DNA of 13,960 nucleotides, taken from NCBI GenBank assembly GCA_016195395.1, contig JACPZR010000007.1, positions 1 to 13,960 on the forward strand, in the 5' to 3' direction. This document shows positions 1 through 8,385 of this stretch, piece after piece. How positions within the stretch are numbered: position 1 is the first letter of the stretch; each line of letters begins with the position of its first letter. A program made the translations under genes and the position numbers. The notes beneath the pieces were generated by a model that had not been told where the DNA came from, ran no database searches, and was given only the letters and a program-made list of their open reading frames with translations. The DNA is from Spirochaetia bacterium. Its GTDB lineage: Bacteria; Spirochaetota; Leptospirae; Leptospirales; Leptonemataceae.

Positions 1-2
1 TC

Positions 3-503
3 GATGCGGGCGACGAGGAACGAGTCCTTGGTCTGCTTGGCCCGCCAAGCGCCGAAGGGGACGTACGGATCGTAGCGGCCGTCCTTGCTGTCGGTGCCGC
101 CGGACTTGTCGCGCCCCTGAAAGAGCGGATTGATCTTCATGTGCCGGAATCGGACCGCGCCGAGCTTGAGAAAGAATACCTGACGGAAATCCAGGAACTG
201 ATCGGCGATTTTAACCGCGGCGCGGCTGCATTCTTGAAAAAATATCCGGGAGAGCCCTCTGTCCGGAAGCTCGGTATCCCGCAGGCCCTGAAAGCGAGCG
301 ATGCCATCCGCGAACTCAAGCACATCCTGATCGAAGTCCAAGAGTCCGTGCGGGAAATGGAAAGACGCATGCTTGAAAAAGATACGTCACGCGCAGCCCG
401 CTACGTTACCAAGTTCAAGAAAGACATCAATAACGCCGTCAATCTGCTCCTCATCAAAGGGAATGAGCGGATTACGGATGCCGCGAACGGGAAAGCAGGC
501 TGA
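3..503 (+). CDS. Unrecognised helical protein, 5' end outside window
   Basis: I do not recognise this protein. The frame is open from the window edge to a TGA at 501-503, so the visible 166 residues are probably the C-terminal part of a longer gene. The last 120 residues (from a GTG at 141) look genuinely coding: strongly charged, predicted almost wholly alpha-helical, with heptad-like Glu/Arg/Lys/Leu spacing. The upstream part has a small Ala/Val/Gly-rich hydrophobic stretch at about residues 22-38. GTG 141 has no convincing ribosome binding site, which favours reading through from upstream, but the first 140 bases also read well on the other strand, so the true start is uncertain. It is the only plus-strand gene and converges on the symporter gene, overlapping its 3' end by 32 nt. 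No function is inferred. Confidence 0.5.
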   Translation, partial: DAGDEERVLGLLGPPSAEGDVRIVAAVLAVGAAGLVAPLKERIDLHVPESDRAELEKEYLTEIQELIGDFNRGAAAFLKKYPGEPSVRKLGIPQALKASDAIRELKHILIEVQESVREMERRMLEKDTSRAARYVTKFKKDINNAVNLLLIKGNERITDAANGKAG

Positions 504-1977
504 ACGCCCAGGCGGCGGCCACTGTACAGAGCGCCCCCACGATCGTATAAAGCGTCCACGGGAGTATCCCGGCCACAATCACGCCCAGCATCACCACAAG
601 GCCCGCGCCAAACCCAATGAGTGCTCCACTTGTTGTGGCGCGACGGACAAATGCTCCCACCAGAAAAAGACCCAGTAAACCGCCATAAGTGAAAGAAGCC
701 AGCTGAAGCGTCAGCTCCACCACAGCATGTTGAGTGCCCACAAAGAACAGGGCCGACGCCACGAGAATCACACCCCAGGCAAGACTGGCCGCGCGCGACA
801 GCCACAGGCGGCGTTTCTCGTCGGCCATCCTGCCGGAATGCGTATTGGCATAAAAATCATAGATCGAGGCGCTCGCAAGCGCGCTCACCGAACCGGATAA
901 CGTCGACATGGCGGCGGCGAGCACTGCGGCTACAATCAAGCCGGACACTCCAGGAGGCATTTCGTTTACAATGAAGCGCGCAAATACTTCATCGCCCTTG
1001 AACGGCGCGCCGTGATAGAAGAGATATAGGAGGGTGCCCAGAAACAGAAACAGGCCAAACTGAAGAAGGACAATCACGCCGCTCCCGATCAAAGCCCGGC
1101 GGGCCGGCTTGAGGGAACCTGCCGCAAAAAGCCTCTGCACAATGATCTGGTCCGTGCCGTGGGAGGCCATGGACAAAAAGATCCCGCCAATGACAGCGCT
1201 CCAGAGCCGGTAGGGAGAGCTCAATGGCTTCGTGTACTCAAGGTCCAAGATCAGGAGTTTACCGCTGCCCCAGGCGCCCGCAAGGCCCGACCCCAGATCA
1301 GGAATACGCATCACAAGGATGACGACTGCCGCCACAGCCCCTCCAACATATAAGAAGAATTGAATGATGTCTGTCCAAATGACGGCCCGCACGCCGCCCA
1401 CCTGCACGTACACGATCGTCACATCGCCTGTGATCAGGATGGCGATCACATACAAAACACCGTCGGACACTCCCGCGGCAAAGCCGCCGGAGGCGCTCCC
1501 GGCTTTGAGGATCACAGCGATGGGAATGGCGGTGGCAAAGAGTCGCACACCGTCTCCCATGATGCGGGTAAACATGAAAACGATGGAAGCCGCGCGTCGG
1601 ACATGAAGGCCAAAGCGCTTCTCCATCAGCGCGTAAGCTGTGGTCAGCTCGCCCTGAAAATAGCGCGGCAGGAAAATATACGCCACAAACACACGGCCGA
1701 TCAGGTACCCAAACGCCAGCTCCAGGAAGTTCCAGTTGCCCGCGTACGCAAGGCCGGGAATCGACAAAAATGTAAGCGATGAAGTCTCCGTGGCCACAAT
1801 GGCCAGACAAACCCCCCACCCGGGAATCTTCCCCTCGGAGAAGAAATAGTCCTGCGCGGAAGTCTGCCGGCCGCCCATGCGGATGCCGAGAACCGTCACT
1901 CCCACAAGATACAGCACCACAACGATCCAGTCAGCGGGGCCAAATCCCGAGGCGTAAGAAGTGTCGAGTGGTGTCAT
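472..1977 (-). CDS. Sodium:solute symporter (SSS/SLC5 family)
   Basis: Inner-membrane permease of the LeuT-fold sodium/solute symporter family, coupling Na+ entry to uptake of an organic solute. The 501 residues are hydrophobic throughout, with about 12-13 membrane segments, near the family's usual 450-550. Visible family signatures are the A-T-E-T-S-S stretch at 62-67 (end of the first core helix region), the G-T-D-Q...Q-R signature at 274-282, and the A-A-A-M-S-T-L-S-G segment at 354-362, where the Na2-site Ser/Thr pair lies in vSGLT-like transporters (probably Ser358/Thr359 here). The substrate cannot be read from sequence; sugar, proline, pantothenate and other solutes are all transported by this family. 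The ATG overlaps the dtd stop codon by 4 nt (ATGA), so it is the last gene of a coupled three-gene cluster. Its 3' end overlaps the convergent plus-strand gene. Confidence 0.93.
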   Translation of the reverse strand: MTPLDTSYASGFGPADWIVVVLYLVGVTVLGIRMGGRQTSAQDYFFSEGKIPGWGVCLAIVATETSSLTFLSIPGLAYAGNWNFLELAFGYLIGRVFVAYIFLPRYFQGELTTAYALMEKRFGLHVRRAASIVFMFTRIMGDGVRLFATAIPIAVILKAGSASGGFAAGVSDGVLYVIAILITGDVTIVYVQVGGVRAVIWTDIIQFFLYVGGAVAAVVILVMRIPDLGSGLAGAWGSGKLLILDLEYTKPLSSPYRLWSAVIGGIFLSMASHGTDQIIVQRLFAAGSLKPARRALIGSGVIVLLQFGLFLFLGTLLYLFYHGAPFKGDEVFARFIVNEMPPGVSGLIVAAVLAAAMSTLSGSVSALASASIYDFYANTHSGRMADEKRRLWLSRAASLAWGVILVASALFFVGTQHAVVELTLQLASFTYGGLLGLFLVGAFVRRATTSGALIGFGAGLVVMLGVIVAGILPWTLYTIVGALCTVAAAWAFSLLSRSRHP

Positions 1978-2426
1978 ATCGTTTTTCGGTTTTCCGATTC
2001 AATGAGGATGGTTACTGGACCGTCGTTCGTGAGATGCACTTTCATGTCAGCGCCAAAACGACCGGCCTGTACGGGGACGTGGGAGCCCAGCGTTTCCAAA
2101 AAGCGCGTGTACAGGGGGACGGCCGTATCCGGTTCTCCCGCATCGGTGAACGACGGCCTGTTCCCTTTCCTGGTATCCGCATATAACGTGAATTGCGAGA
2201 CAACGAGCGCCGCGCCGGATACATCCGTCAGAGACAAATTCATCTTTCCGTCCGCGTCTTCAAAAATACGGAGCGACGCGCACTTCGCAGCCAGCCGGTC
2301 TGCATCGCTTTCGGTGTCAAGGCGGCCCACGCCGAGCAGGATCAGGATCCCCTGCCCTATCGATGCAATGGTTTGACCGTCAACGTCCACGCGCGCTGAC
2401 GTTACTCTCTGTATCAAAGCTCTCAA
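1974..2426 (-). CDS. dtd: D-aminoacyl-tRNA deacylase (Dtd)
   Basis: Cytoplasmic proofreading enzyme that hydrolyses D-aminoacyl-tRNA (and Gly-tRNA(Ala)), freeing tRNA from the wrong amino acid. The 150-residue length is typical of the bacterial DTD1 family. The N-terminus is the classic M-R-A-L-I-Q-R-V, the SQxTL motif is at residues 77-81 within S-Q-F-T-L-Y-A-D, and the Gly-cisPro motif G-P-V-T that enforces D-chirality is at 136-139. This N-terminus fixes the start as a TTG codon (2424-2426) overlapping the TGA of the upstream coiled-coil gene by 4 nt (TTGA). No good Shine-Dalgarno is visible, so translation probably depends on termination-reinitiation from the gene before it. Its own stop overlaps the symporter start in the same manner. 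Confidence 0.96.
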   Translation of the reverse strand: MRALIQRVTSARVDVDGQTIASIGQGILILLGVGRLDTESDADRLAAKCASLRIFEDADGKMNLSLTDVSGAALVVSQFTLYADTRKGNRPSFTDAGEPDTAVPLYTRFLETLGSHVPVQAGRFGADMKVHLTNDGPVTILIESENRKTI

Positions 2427-3595
2427 TTGGAATTGATGATGCGGTTGGTTTCCGGATCTTCCACGCCCAGCTCGCGGGCGGCGCGCAATTCAACAATCGC
2501 CCGGTGTTCTTCTCCTGTGCGGAGATACAGACGACCCAGATCATACAAAGCCCGGCCCAGATAGGTGCGCGCGCGGACCAGCTGGGAAATCTCTCCACGC
2601 AGAGTGCGCAGAAGCACATCGTTTCTTTCCTGGACACCGGCGCGGATTACCGAATTGATCTTGTCACGAACCAGATCCAATATGTCTTCGAGGGTCTTGG
2701 CGGTATTGATCTGCTGCAGACGGTTGGACAGGGCAATGTTGTGCGTGACCAGAAGATCGTACTTCTGCGAAAGAATAGAGTATTCCTGACGAATCGTTTC
2801 CAATTCCTGCGCAATAGGATCGCGCGGAGGCGAAGTGATGAGGCGCTCCGCCAGCCGGTTGACCTCAGTTTCCAAAAAGTCGTTTCTGATCTTCTCTTTT
2901 GCGTTCTCCGCAGCGGCTTTGTCGTGCAGGCGTTGGAGTTCCTGGTTTCTCTTGGTGAGCGCGGCAAAGATTTCCTTCTGCGCGGCGGGCAGATAGTCGG
3001 GGCGGCGGAGAGACTGAATTTCCGCCTCAAGCTTCGACACCACGTGCTTCAAACCGCTGTGCTCCATCCCGGTCTTACTCGCAAGCGTAATGACGGCGCG
3101 CGCGATGTCTTCCGGATGCTCCGCTTTTCGCACGGCCGGAGGAACATCCAGACTATCCTTTAGTTTTTCGATTCGTTCCCACGGCGTGGGGGGACGGTCG
3201 GACACGGCCGCTTTGCCTTTCTTCGCGGAGCCCTTCTTCTTTTTTGTGTCGCTTTTGGGCTTCACGTTATGCGGAGCTGCGAGTGTCTGCTGAAACAGTG
3301 ACAAGTCATAGTAGGCTGACAAGGGGTTGAGAGGCGGCGCCTCCGATCGTCGGGCTCCTTCAACGCGCATCTCAATGCAGTCGAGTTTAAACGCAGCGTC
3401 CAAGAGCGGGTATACGGTGGCCACACGATCAATTGTGACGTGGAACTCTTTGGGAAACGCAGCGGGCCTCTTCTCCGGCCAAAGGATGTCGCACGGTTCC
3501 GCCTGTTTGGCGGCACGGCTGAACTTCACGCGGAGGCCCGGCGTGGCGCGAAAGAGCGCAATCTTCTTTCGGATGGTTTCCGTCATCTTCCGCAT
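2423..3595 (-). CDS. Coiled-coil protein with C-terminal TPR, unknown function
   Basis: Not a family I can name. The 390 residues divide into four regions. Residues 1-105 are a mixed N-terminal part with a V-T-I-D-R-V...Y-P-L-L-D strand/helix region. Residues 112-128 are a lysine-rich linker. Residues about 183-300 are rich in Glu/Lys/Leu/Gln and expected to form a coiled coil, with a Pro-containing break near 255-260. The C-terminus at 342-377 fits one tetratricopeptide repeat ([13 protein letters not shown] followed by [10 protein letters not shown]). No signal peptide or membrane segment is seen, so it is probably a cytoplasmic scaffold or partner protein. The ATG at 3595 is the longest start; a second in-frame ATG lies three codons in (3586). 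Neither has a well-spaced Shine-Dalgarno. It leads the coupled cluster with dtd and the symporter. Confidence 0.8.
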   Translation of the reverse strand: MRKMTETIRKKIALFRATPGLRVKFSRAAKQAEPCDILWPEKRPAAFPKEFHVTIDRVATVYPLLDAAFKLDCIEMRVEGARRSEAPPLNPLSAYYDLSLFQQTLAAPHNVKPKSDTKKKKGSAKKGKAAVSDRPPTPWERIEKLKDSLDVPPAVRKAEHPEDIARAVITLASKTGMEHSGLKHVVSKLEAEIQSLRRPDYLPAAQKEIFAALTKRNQELQRLHDKAAAENAKEKIRNDFLETEVNRLAERLITSPPRDPIAQELETIRQEYSILSQKYDLLVTHNIALSNRLQQINTAKTLEDILDLVRDKINSVIRAGVQERNDVLLRTLRGEISQLVRARTYLGRALYDLGRLYLRTGEEHRAIVELRAARELGVEDPETNRIINSN

Positions 3596-3609
3596 AGATT
3601 GTCGGTTGA

Positions 3610-3638
3610 ATTCTTGGAGCCCCTCTGCAATCCGTCAA
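3610..3638 (-). promoter_or_regulatory. Candidate promoter for the coiled-coil/dtd/symporter cluster
   Basis: On the minus strand TTGACG (3633-3638, 5 of 6 consensus) is followed after 17 nt by AAGAAT (3610-3615, 4 of 6). Transcription would start near 3602-3604, leaving a leader of under 10 nt before the ATG at 3595. A 6-bp inverted repeat, AGCCCC (3618-3623) and GGGGCT (3640-3645), brackets the spacer and -35 element and could be an operator or coincidence. The match is moderate, so this is a candidate only. Confidence 0.35.
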
Positions 3639-3658
3639 GGGGGCTATGGGATTTTTTT

Positions 3659-3673
3659 GCCTGGGCCCCAGGC
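3659..3673. repeat. Perfect 6-bp hairpin beside a homopolymer tract
   Basis: GCCTGG and CCAGGC flank a 3-nt loop. Read on the plus strand a run of seven T precedes the hairpin. Read on the minus strand seven A follow it. Neither orientation is a canonical intrinsic terminator, which needs T residues after the stem. On the minus strand the G-rich arm could also pair with the C-rich stretch just downstream (about 3640-3645), so alternative folds are possible. Confidence 0.4.
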
Positions 3674-3726
3674 TGAATTCGACCCTCCTAATATTGAAGA
3701 AAACGCTGCGAACAGGGGTCGCCAAT

Positions 3727-3741
3727 GCACTTTTTTAGTGC
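3727..3741. repeat. Small hairpin GCACT-T5-AGTGC
   Basis: A 5-bp perfect stem with a five-nucleotide loop of T (A on the minus strand), lying 53 nt past the stop of the 74-residue gene. On the plus strand it is followed by CTTTTC, a weak U-tract, but no plus-strand gene ends nearby. It could mark the 3' end of the metH transcript but is too weak to call a terminator. Confidence 0.3.
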
Positions 3742-3793
3742 CTTTTCTGGAGCGACGGGAAGCCTGCGGGAGCGGAGAAGCGCCGGAAACGGC

Positions 3794-4018
3794 CTACTTG
3801 ATCCGCTTCAGATGCTCGCGAAGGCCGTCCTTCTTGACGCGAAATACCACGCTCCAGCTGTCGCCGGATTCCCGCACGATTTTGACCACTTCGCCGTTTG
3901 TCTCAATGAAGCGCTTCAGCTCGCGCCGCCCGTCCTCGGTGATTCGGCGCGGCCCCTGGTCAGACGTGAGGATCAGGTTCATGGTCTTTCGCGCCGCTTC
4001 CACACGGCCCATTTTCAC
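3794..4018 (-). CDS. Small basic protein of unknown function (74 aa)
   Basis: I do not recognise this protein. It has 74 residues, is rich in Lys/Arg with many Glu, and lacks Cys, signal peptide and membrane segments. It looks like a small alpha+beta fold: helix at about 3-16, helix at 28-39 (E-D-G-R-R-E-L-K-R-F-I), then alternating beta-like V-V-K-I-V and W-S-V-V-F-R-V segments, ending in a basic helix. The GTG start at 4018 overlaps the upstream stop by 4 nt (GTGA); an in-frame ATG two codons later (4012) is an alternative. It is the last gene of the sahR-ahcY-metH run and is followed by a non-coding gap. The translational coupling and protein-like composition suggest it is real. Confidence 0.7.
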   Translation of the reverse strand: MKMGRVEAARKTMNLILTSDQGPRRITEDGRRELKRFIETNGEVVKIVRESGDSWSVVFRVKKDGLREHLKRIK

Positions 4019-4593
4019 CGCTTCCGAGGGAGTATCTCAAGCTTCTTTTTATCCTTCCCCCGCACGTCAGGGTTGACAGTGTCGTTATCCGCCGGGCGCA
4101 TAACGTCTGTCTTTCCCGTGGACGACGGGTCTGTGCGACCGGTCCCACCCGCATCCTTTGCGTCCGTGCGTCTGCTCTTGTCGGCCTTCGCCGGGTCCGT
4201 AGATGATTTGCTTTCCGTCCCGGACGGCTTTGATGCATCGTTCTTTCCTGCATCAGACGCCCCCTTCGAAGGTTCTTGGGAATCAGGCCGCCCATCGCTG
4301 CGCCCGTCCCGCCGTCCGTCGCCCGCGTCTTTTGGCTGGTCAACGGCGCTCTTATTCCCTGCGTTGGACGCCGAATCCGCACGCTTTTCCGTGCTGCGCG
4401 ACGCGTCGGGACCGACATCCTTGGAAGCATCCGAGGGCTTCCTGCCCCCTGTGGATGCGTCGCTGCGGTCCCCGCCGTCACGCTTCTGCGTGTCCTGGCA
4501 CAATGAACCCAAGAGAGCAAAAGCCACAAGGGCCAGGCTGACCAAGGCGCGATTCAAAACGTATGCTGCTCGAGACGCGGTCCGTTCTTTCAT
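4015..4593 (-). CDS. Secreted low-complexity Ser/Asp/Lys-rich protein
   Basis: The 192 residues start with a clear export signal: a basic N-region (residues 1-15), a hydrophobic core at about 16-31 ([14 protein letters not shown]) and Cys32. The sequence before Cys32 (G-S-L-C) departs from the usual lipobox, which has Gly or Ala at -1, so it may be a lipoprotein with an atypical box or a type-I secreted or anchored protein. Everything after about residue 33 is predicted to be disordered, dominated by Asp, Ser, Lys, Gly, Arg, Thr, Ala and Pro, with recurring D-A-S-K / S-D-A-like words and no aromatic residues. The C-terminus is basic. An AGGAG sits 8 nt before the ATG, and the ATG overlaps the metH stop by 4 nt. 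Function unknown; a periplasmic linker or surface-exposed protein is a guess. Confidence 0.75.
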   Translation of the reverse strand: MKERTASRAAYVLNRALVSLALVAFALLGSLCQDTQKRDGGDRSDASTGGRKPSDASKDVGPDASRSTEKRADSASNAGNKSAVDQPKDAGDGRRDGRSDGRPDSQEPSKGASDAGKNDASKPSGTESKSSTDPAKADKSRRTDAKDAGGTGRTDPSSTGKTDVMRPADNDTVNPDVRGKDKKKLEILPRKR

Positions 4594-7500
4594 TTCCGAT
4601 CTCCTGCGAGCGCGGGCTGCAAGAGATCCGGCTCATAGCTCAGAACGGGCGACAGCCATTTTTCCATCACCTTGAAATCCATATTCTTTCGACGGGCATA
4701 GTCGCGGACTTGTTCTTCCGTGATCTTCCCCAAACCAAAGTACGACGCCTCAGGGTGGGCAAAATACAGGCCGCAGACGGACGCCGCCGGCGTCATGGCC
4801 AGACTTTCCGTGAGTTCAATTCCCGTGGCCTGACCTGCGCCCAAGAGTTCGAACAGCTTTGTCTTTTCCGTGTGATCGGGCTGTGCGGGATAGCCCGGCG
4901 CTGGACGGATGCCCTGGTAACGTTCAGCCACCAATTCCTGGTTCGACAGGCGCTCACTGCCCGCGTAGCCCCAGATGTCCTGACGCACCATCTCGTGAAG
5001 ACGTTCAGCAAAGGCCTCCGCCAAGCGGTCCGCGAGCGCTTTCAGCATGATGCTCGAATAATCATCGTGGTCTGCTTGAAATTGTTTGATCCACTTCTCA
5101 ATACCGACGCCTGTGGTGACCGCGAAAGCGCCCAAGTGATCGGGCAGACCTGTGTCCTTGGGCGCCACAAAATCGGAGAGGGCGCGGTTCTTTTCGCCGG
5201 CGCGCTTTTCTGCCTGCTGGCGGAGAGTACAGAACATCGTCATCACGCGTCCGCGCGACGCGTCCGCATAAATTTCAATATCATCGCCCACGGCATTGGC
5301 GGGGAAAATCCCCACAACACCGTTTGCAGTCAGCCATTTCTCGTTGATGATCCGGTCGAGCATGGCATTGGCGTCATCAAACAGTTTTTTTGCCTCAACA
5401 CCATAACGCTCATCGTCAAAGATGGCAGGGTATTTGCCGGAAAGCTCCCACGTCAAAAAGAACGGGGACCAATCGATATAACTGCGCAACTCCGACAGAG
5501 GAAAGTCCCTGAACACTGATAAGCCCTGGCGCCGCGGAGCGGAGGCCACCTTTGACCAGTCCGGGACAAGACGGTTGCTGCGTGCATCGTCCAGCGAGAG
5601 ATAACGTTTCACTTCCTGTCGGGACAAATAATCATGCCTGGTCTTTTCGTAATCCGCGCGGATGTCCGCGGCAAACGCTTCCGATGTGGAACCAAGGAGG
5701 CTTCCCGCCACGGGCACCGAACGGGATGCGTCGAGCACGTGAACCGTGGGTCCGGAATACACGGGCGCAATCTTCACGGCTGTGTGAATCTTGGACGTTG
5801 TGGCCCCCCCAATCAAAAGGGGAAGCTTGAGACCGCGACGCTCCATTTCCCGGGCCACGTCCACCATCTCGTCCAGAGACGGTGTGATCAAACCTGACAG
5901 ACCGACCATGTCCGCCTTTTCCGCAAGGGCTGCGTCGAGGATCTTCTCACGCGACACCATGACGCCTAAATCCACCACCTGGTAGTTGTTGCAGGCGAGC
6001 ACAACACCGACGATATTTTTGCCGATGTCATGCACATCGCCCTTGACGGTGGCCAGAAGCACCTTGGCCGCGGGCTTGGAGTCTGCATCCTTTTCTCTTT
6101 CGATGAAAGGGATCAGATACGCTACAGCCTTCTTCATAACGCGCGCGCTCTTGACCACCTGGGGAAGAAACATCTTCCCTTCCCCAAAGAGAGTGCCCAC
6201 CACGCCCATCCCGTCCATCAGCGGGCCTTCAATCACTTGAAGGGGCCTTGGGTATTTCGCGCGGGCCTCTTCCGTGTCCTGGTCAATGTGTTCAACGATT
6301 CCTTTTACGAGGGCATGCTTCAGGCGCTCTTCCACGGGCCAACCGCGCCACTCTTCCGCTTTCTGCGCAGACTGCCCGCCCTGCTTAACATTTTCAGCAT
6401 GGGCGATCAGCCGCTCGGTTGCATCGGCACGACGGTTAAGCAGCACATCCTCGATCAGTTCGCGGAGCACCGGCTCCACCTCTTCGTAGACTTCGAGCAT
6501 CCCCGCGTTCACGATTCCCATGTCGAGGCCCGCCTTGATCGCGTGATACAGGAAGCATGCATGCATGGCCTCCCGCACCGTGTTGTTCCCTCTGAACGAG
6601 AACGAAACATTGGATATCCCGCCGCTCACTTTCGCGTACGGGAGATTCTCTTTGATCCAGCGCGCAGCATTGATGAAGTCCAATGCATAATTCGCGTGCT
6701 CTTCAATGCCTGTTCCGACGGTCAGCACGTTGGGGTCGAAAATGATGTCTTCAGGAGGAAAGCCCACTTCCTGTGTAAGAATCCTGTAAGCCCGGCCGCA
6801 GATTTCCTTGCGTCGCTCGAGATTGTCCGCCTGCCCTTTTTCGTCAAAGGCCATGACCACAACCGCAGCGCCGTAATCCATGATCTTCCGCGCATGCTCT
6901 TTGAACTTTTCCTCGCCCTCTTTCAAGCTGATCGAGTTGACGGCGGATTTGCCCTGCGTTGTGCGCAGCCCGGCTTCGATAACGCTCCACTTGGATGAAT
7001 CGATCATCACGGGAACCCGCGAAATGTCCGGCTCCGATGCAGTGAAGTTCAGAAACTTCGTCATCGAGGCTTCGGAGTCGAGCATCCCTTCGTCCATGTT
7101 GATGTCGATGAGCTGTGCTCCATTCTCCACCTGCTGTCGCGCCACCGCCAGGGCATCTTCAAACTGTCCGGCGAGTATCATCTTCGCGAATTTTGGCGAA
7201 CCCGTAACGTTCGTCCTCTCCCCGATGTTCAGGAAGTTCGATTCGGGACGCACGACCAGGGGCTCAAGCCCGGACAGGCGCATCAAATGGTCCGGTTTGG
7301 CCGGAACGCGCGGCTTGTAGGGACGGACGGCTTCCGCCATCGCCTTGATGTGTTCCGGAGTGGTGCCGCAGCATCCACCGATGATATTTAGAAGTCCGTC
7401 CTTCGCATACGCCGCCGCCTGCTCTCCCATATAGGCAGGGGTCTCATCATAACCGCCCATCGCATTCGGGAGGCCGGCATTAGGATACAAACTCACATAA

Positions 7501-8303
7501 CAGGTGGCAATTCTTGACAGGTCTTCAAGGAACGGCCGCATCTGAGCGGAACCCAGCGCACAGTTCAGTCCAATGGAAAGAAGGTGCCGCGTATGCGCGA
7601 GCGAGATCCAAAACGCCTCCGTGGTCTGACCGGAGAGTGTGCGCCCGCTCATGTCCACAATTGTGCCCGAAAGCATGACAGGCAGAGCTCGGCCGGTCTG
7701 GCGCTCATGCTCATGGACAGCGTAGACGGCCGCCTTGGTATTCAACGTATCCGTAATGGTTTCGAAAAGGAGAACGTCCACACCGCCGTCCACAAGACCG
7801 CGGATCTGTTCCAGGAACGCATCCGACATTTCCTGAAAAGTCGCGGCGCGGTATTCGGGGCGGTTCACATCGGGAGACAGCGAAAGCACTTTCGTTGTAG
7901 GTCCAATGGATCCTGCCACAAAGCGCGGCTTGTCGGGATTCCTTTTCGTATACTCATCCGCCGCTTCGCGGGCCAGCCGGGCTCCGGCAAGGCTCAGTTC
8001 GTAGGAGAGCTCTTCCAACTTGTAATCGGCCTGCGAAATCCGCTGCGTGCTGAATGTATTTGTTTCAATAATATCTGATCCCGCTTCCAGGTAGGCGCGG
8101 TGTATTTCTCCGATCACGTCCGGACGCGAAAGGACAAGGAGATCGTTGTTCCCCTTCAATTCGTGGGGATGATCTTTCAAACGCTCTCCGCGGTAATCAG
8201 CCTCTGTGAGGCCGTATCGCTGGATCATAGTGCCCATCGCTCCGTCAAGGACGAGGATGCGCTCTGCAAGAAGGTCTTTCAATTGTTTGCTGCGGTCTGA
8301 CAT
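4590..8303 (-). CDS. metH: Cobalamin-dependent methionine synthase
   Basis: Transfers the methyl group of 5-methyl-THF to homocysteine through methylcobalamin, giving methionine and THF. The 1237 residues carry all four modules, close to E. coli MetH (1227). The homocysteine domain (about 1-325) has zinc ligands Cys248 and Cys311/Cys312 in G-G-C-C-G. The pterin domain starts near [11 protein letters not shown] (359-369). The cap and B12 domains span about 650-890, with D756-x-H758-x-x-G761 supplying the axial His. The SAM-binding reactivation domain (about 905-1237) has R-P-A-P-G-Y at 1133-1138. The ATG is preceded by a purine-rich AGGCAGGATAC. The gene follows ahcY after 82 nt and overlaps the next gene by 4 nt. 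No residue expected for activity appears to be missing. It needs cobalamin, yet no cobalamin riboswitch fits in the short upstream gap. Confidence 0.99.
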   Translation of the reverse strand: MSDRSKQLKDLLAERILVLDGAMGTMIQRYGLTEADYRGERLKDHPHELKGNNDLLVLSRPDVIGEIHRAYLEAGSDIIETNTFSTQRISQADYKLEELSYELSLAGARLAREAADEYTKRNPDKPRFVAGSIGPTTKVLSLSPDVNRPEYRAATFQEMSDAFLEQIRGLVDGGVDVLLFETITDTLNTKAAVYAVHEHERQTGRALPVMLSGTIVDMSGRTLSGQTTEAFWISLAHTRHLLSIGLNCALGSAQMRPFLEDLSRIATCYVSLYPNAGLPNAMGGYDETPAYMGEQAAAYAKDGLLNIIGGCCGTTPEHIKAMAEAVRPYKPRVPAKPDHLMRLSGLEPLVVRPESNFLNIGERTNVTGSPKFAKMILAGQFEDALAVARQQVENGAQLIDINMDEGMLDSEASMTKFLNFTASEPDISRVPVMIDSSKWSVIEAGLRTTQGKSAVNSISLKEGEEKFKEHARKIMDYGAAVVVMAFDEKGQADNLERRKEICGRAYRILTQEVGFPPEDIIFDPNVLTVGTGIEEHANYALDFINAARWIKENLPYAKVSGGISNVSFSFRGNNTVREAMHACFLYHAIKAGLDMGIVNAGMLEVYEEVEPVLRELIEDVLLNRRADATERLIAHAENVKQGGQSAQKAEEWRGWPVEERLKHALVKGIVEHIDQDTEEARAKYPRPLQVIEGPLMDGMGVVGTLFGEGKMFLPQVVKSARVMKKAVAYLIPFIEREKDADSKPAAKVLLATVKGDVHDIGKNIVGVVLACNNYQVVDLGVMVSREKILDAALAEKADMVGLSGLITPSLDEMVDVAREMERRGLKLPLLIGGATTSKIHTAVKIAPVYSGPTVHVLDASRSVPVAGSLLGSTSEAFAADIRADYEKTRHDYLSRQEVKRYLSLDDARSNRLVPDWSKVASAPRRQGLSVFRDFPLSELRSYIDWSPFFLTWELSGKYPAIFDDERYGVEAKKLFDDANAMLDRIINEKWLTANGVVGIFPANAVGDDIEIYADASRGRVMTMFCTLRQQAEKRAGEKNRALSDFVAPKDTGLPDHLGAFAVTTGVGIEKWIKQFQADHDDYSSIMLKALADRLAEAFAERLHEMVRQDIWGYAGSERLSNQELVAERYQGIRPAPGYPAQPDHTEKTKLFELLGAGQATGIELTESLAMTPAASVCGLYFAHPEASYFGLGKITEEQVRDYARRKNMDFKVMEKWLSPVLSYEPDLLQPALAGDRK

Positions 8304-8325
8304 GTATCCTGCCTAAATTGCAGGG

Positions 8326-8358
8326 CTGCGGCCCCTCGCCCGTAAACGGAGGCCGCAG
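8326..8358. repeat. Intercistronic hairpin between ahcY and metH
   Basis: CTGCGGCC (8326-8333) and GGCCGCAG (8351-8358) form a perfect 8-bp stem with a 17-nt loop in the 82-nt ahcY-metH gap. On the minus strand no U-tract follows, so it is unlikely to be a strong intrinsic terminator. A role in mRNA processing or in setting the ahcY:metH ratio is possible. Confidence 0.5.
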
Positions 8359-8385
8359 TCCGCACTTTTTCTTGTTAAATCGATC

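Larger units (their letters stand above)
3596..3793. other. Non-coding gap with inverted repeats between two minus-strand gene clusters
   Basis: This 198-nt gap contains no gene I can support. It holds a possible minus-strand promoter (3610-3638), a short inverted repeat around that promoter (3618-3645), a perfect 6-bp hairpin (3659-3673) flanked by seven A residues when read on the minus strand, and a 5-bp hairpin (3727-3741). An isolated AGGAGGG on the minus strand near 3690-3696 has no start codon at the right distance. No classical stem followed by a U-tract is visible on the minus strand, so where the metH transcript ends is unclear. Confidence 0.6.

Noticed and set aside
3659..3673. Intrinsic terminator at the GCCTGG/CCAGGC hairpin
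   Set aside because: The homopolymer lies on the wrong side for both strands: T residues precede the stem on plus, and A residues follow it on minus.
3429..3725. 98-codon minus-strand frame across the 198-nt gap
   Set aside because: Starts at a TTG without a ribosome binding site and is mostly an out-of-frame copy of the coiled-coil gene's 5' end.
3725..4675. 316-codon plus-strand open frame opposite the low-complexity gene
   Set aside because: It is antisense to three genes with good start signals and mutual 4-nt overlaps. Its composition (Ser/Phe/Arg/Pro-rich) is what the complement of Asp/Ser/Lys codons yields.
4563..5519. 318-codon plus-strand open frame opposite the 3' end of metH
   Set aside because: It lies wholly over unmistakable MetH activation-domain sequence and has no recognisable protein features or start signal.
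6030..6998. 322-codon plus-strand open frame opposite central metH
   Set aside because: Shadow of the MetH B12 and pterin domains; long antisense frames are expected at this GC content.
8304..8385. SAM, SAH or cobalamin riboswitch before metH
   Set aside because: The 82-nt gap is too short for a cobalamin or SAM-I aptamer and only a single simple hairpin is present.
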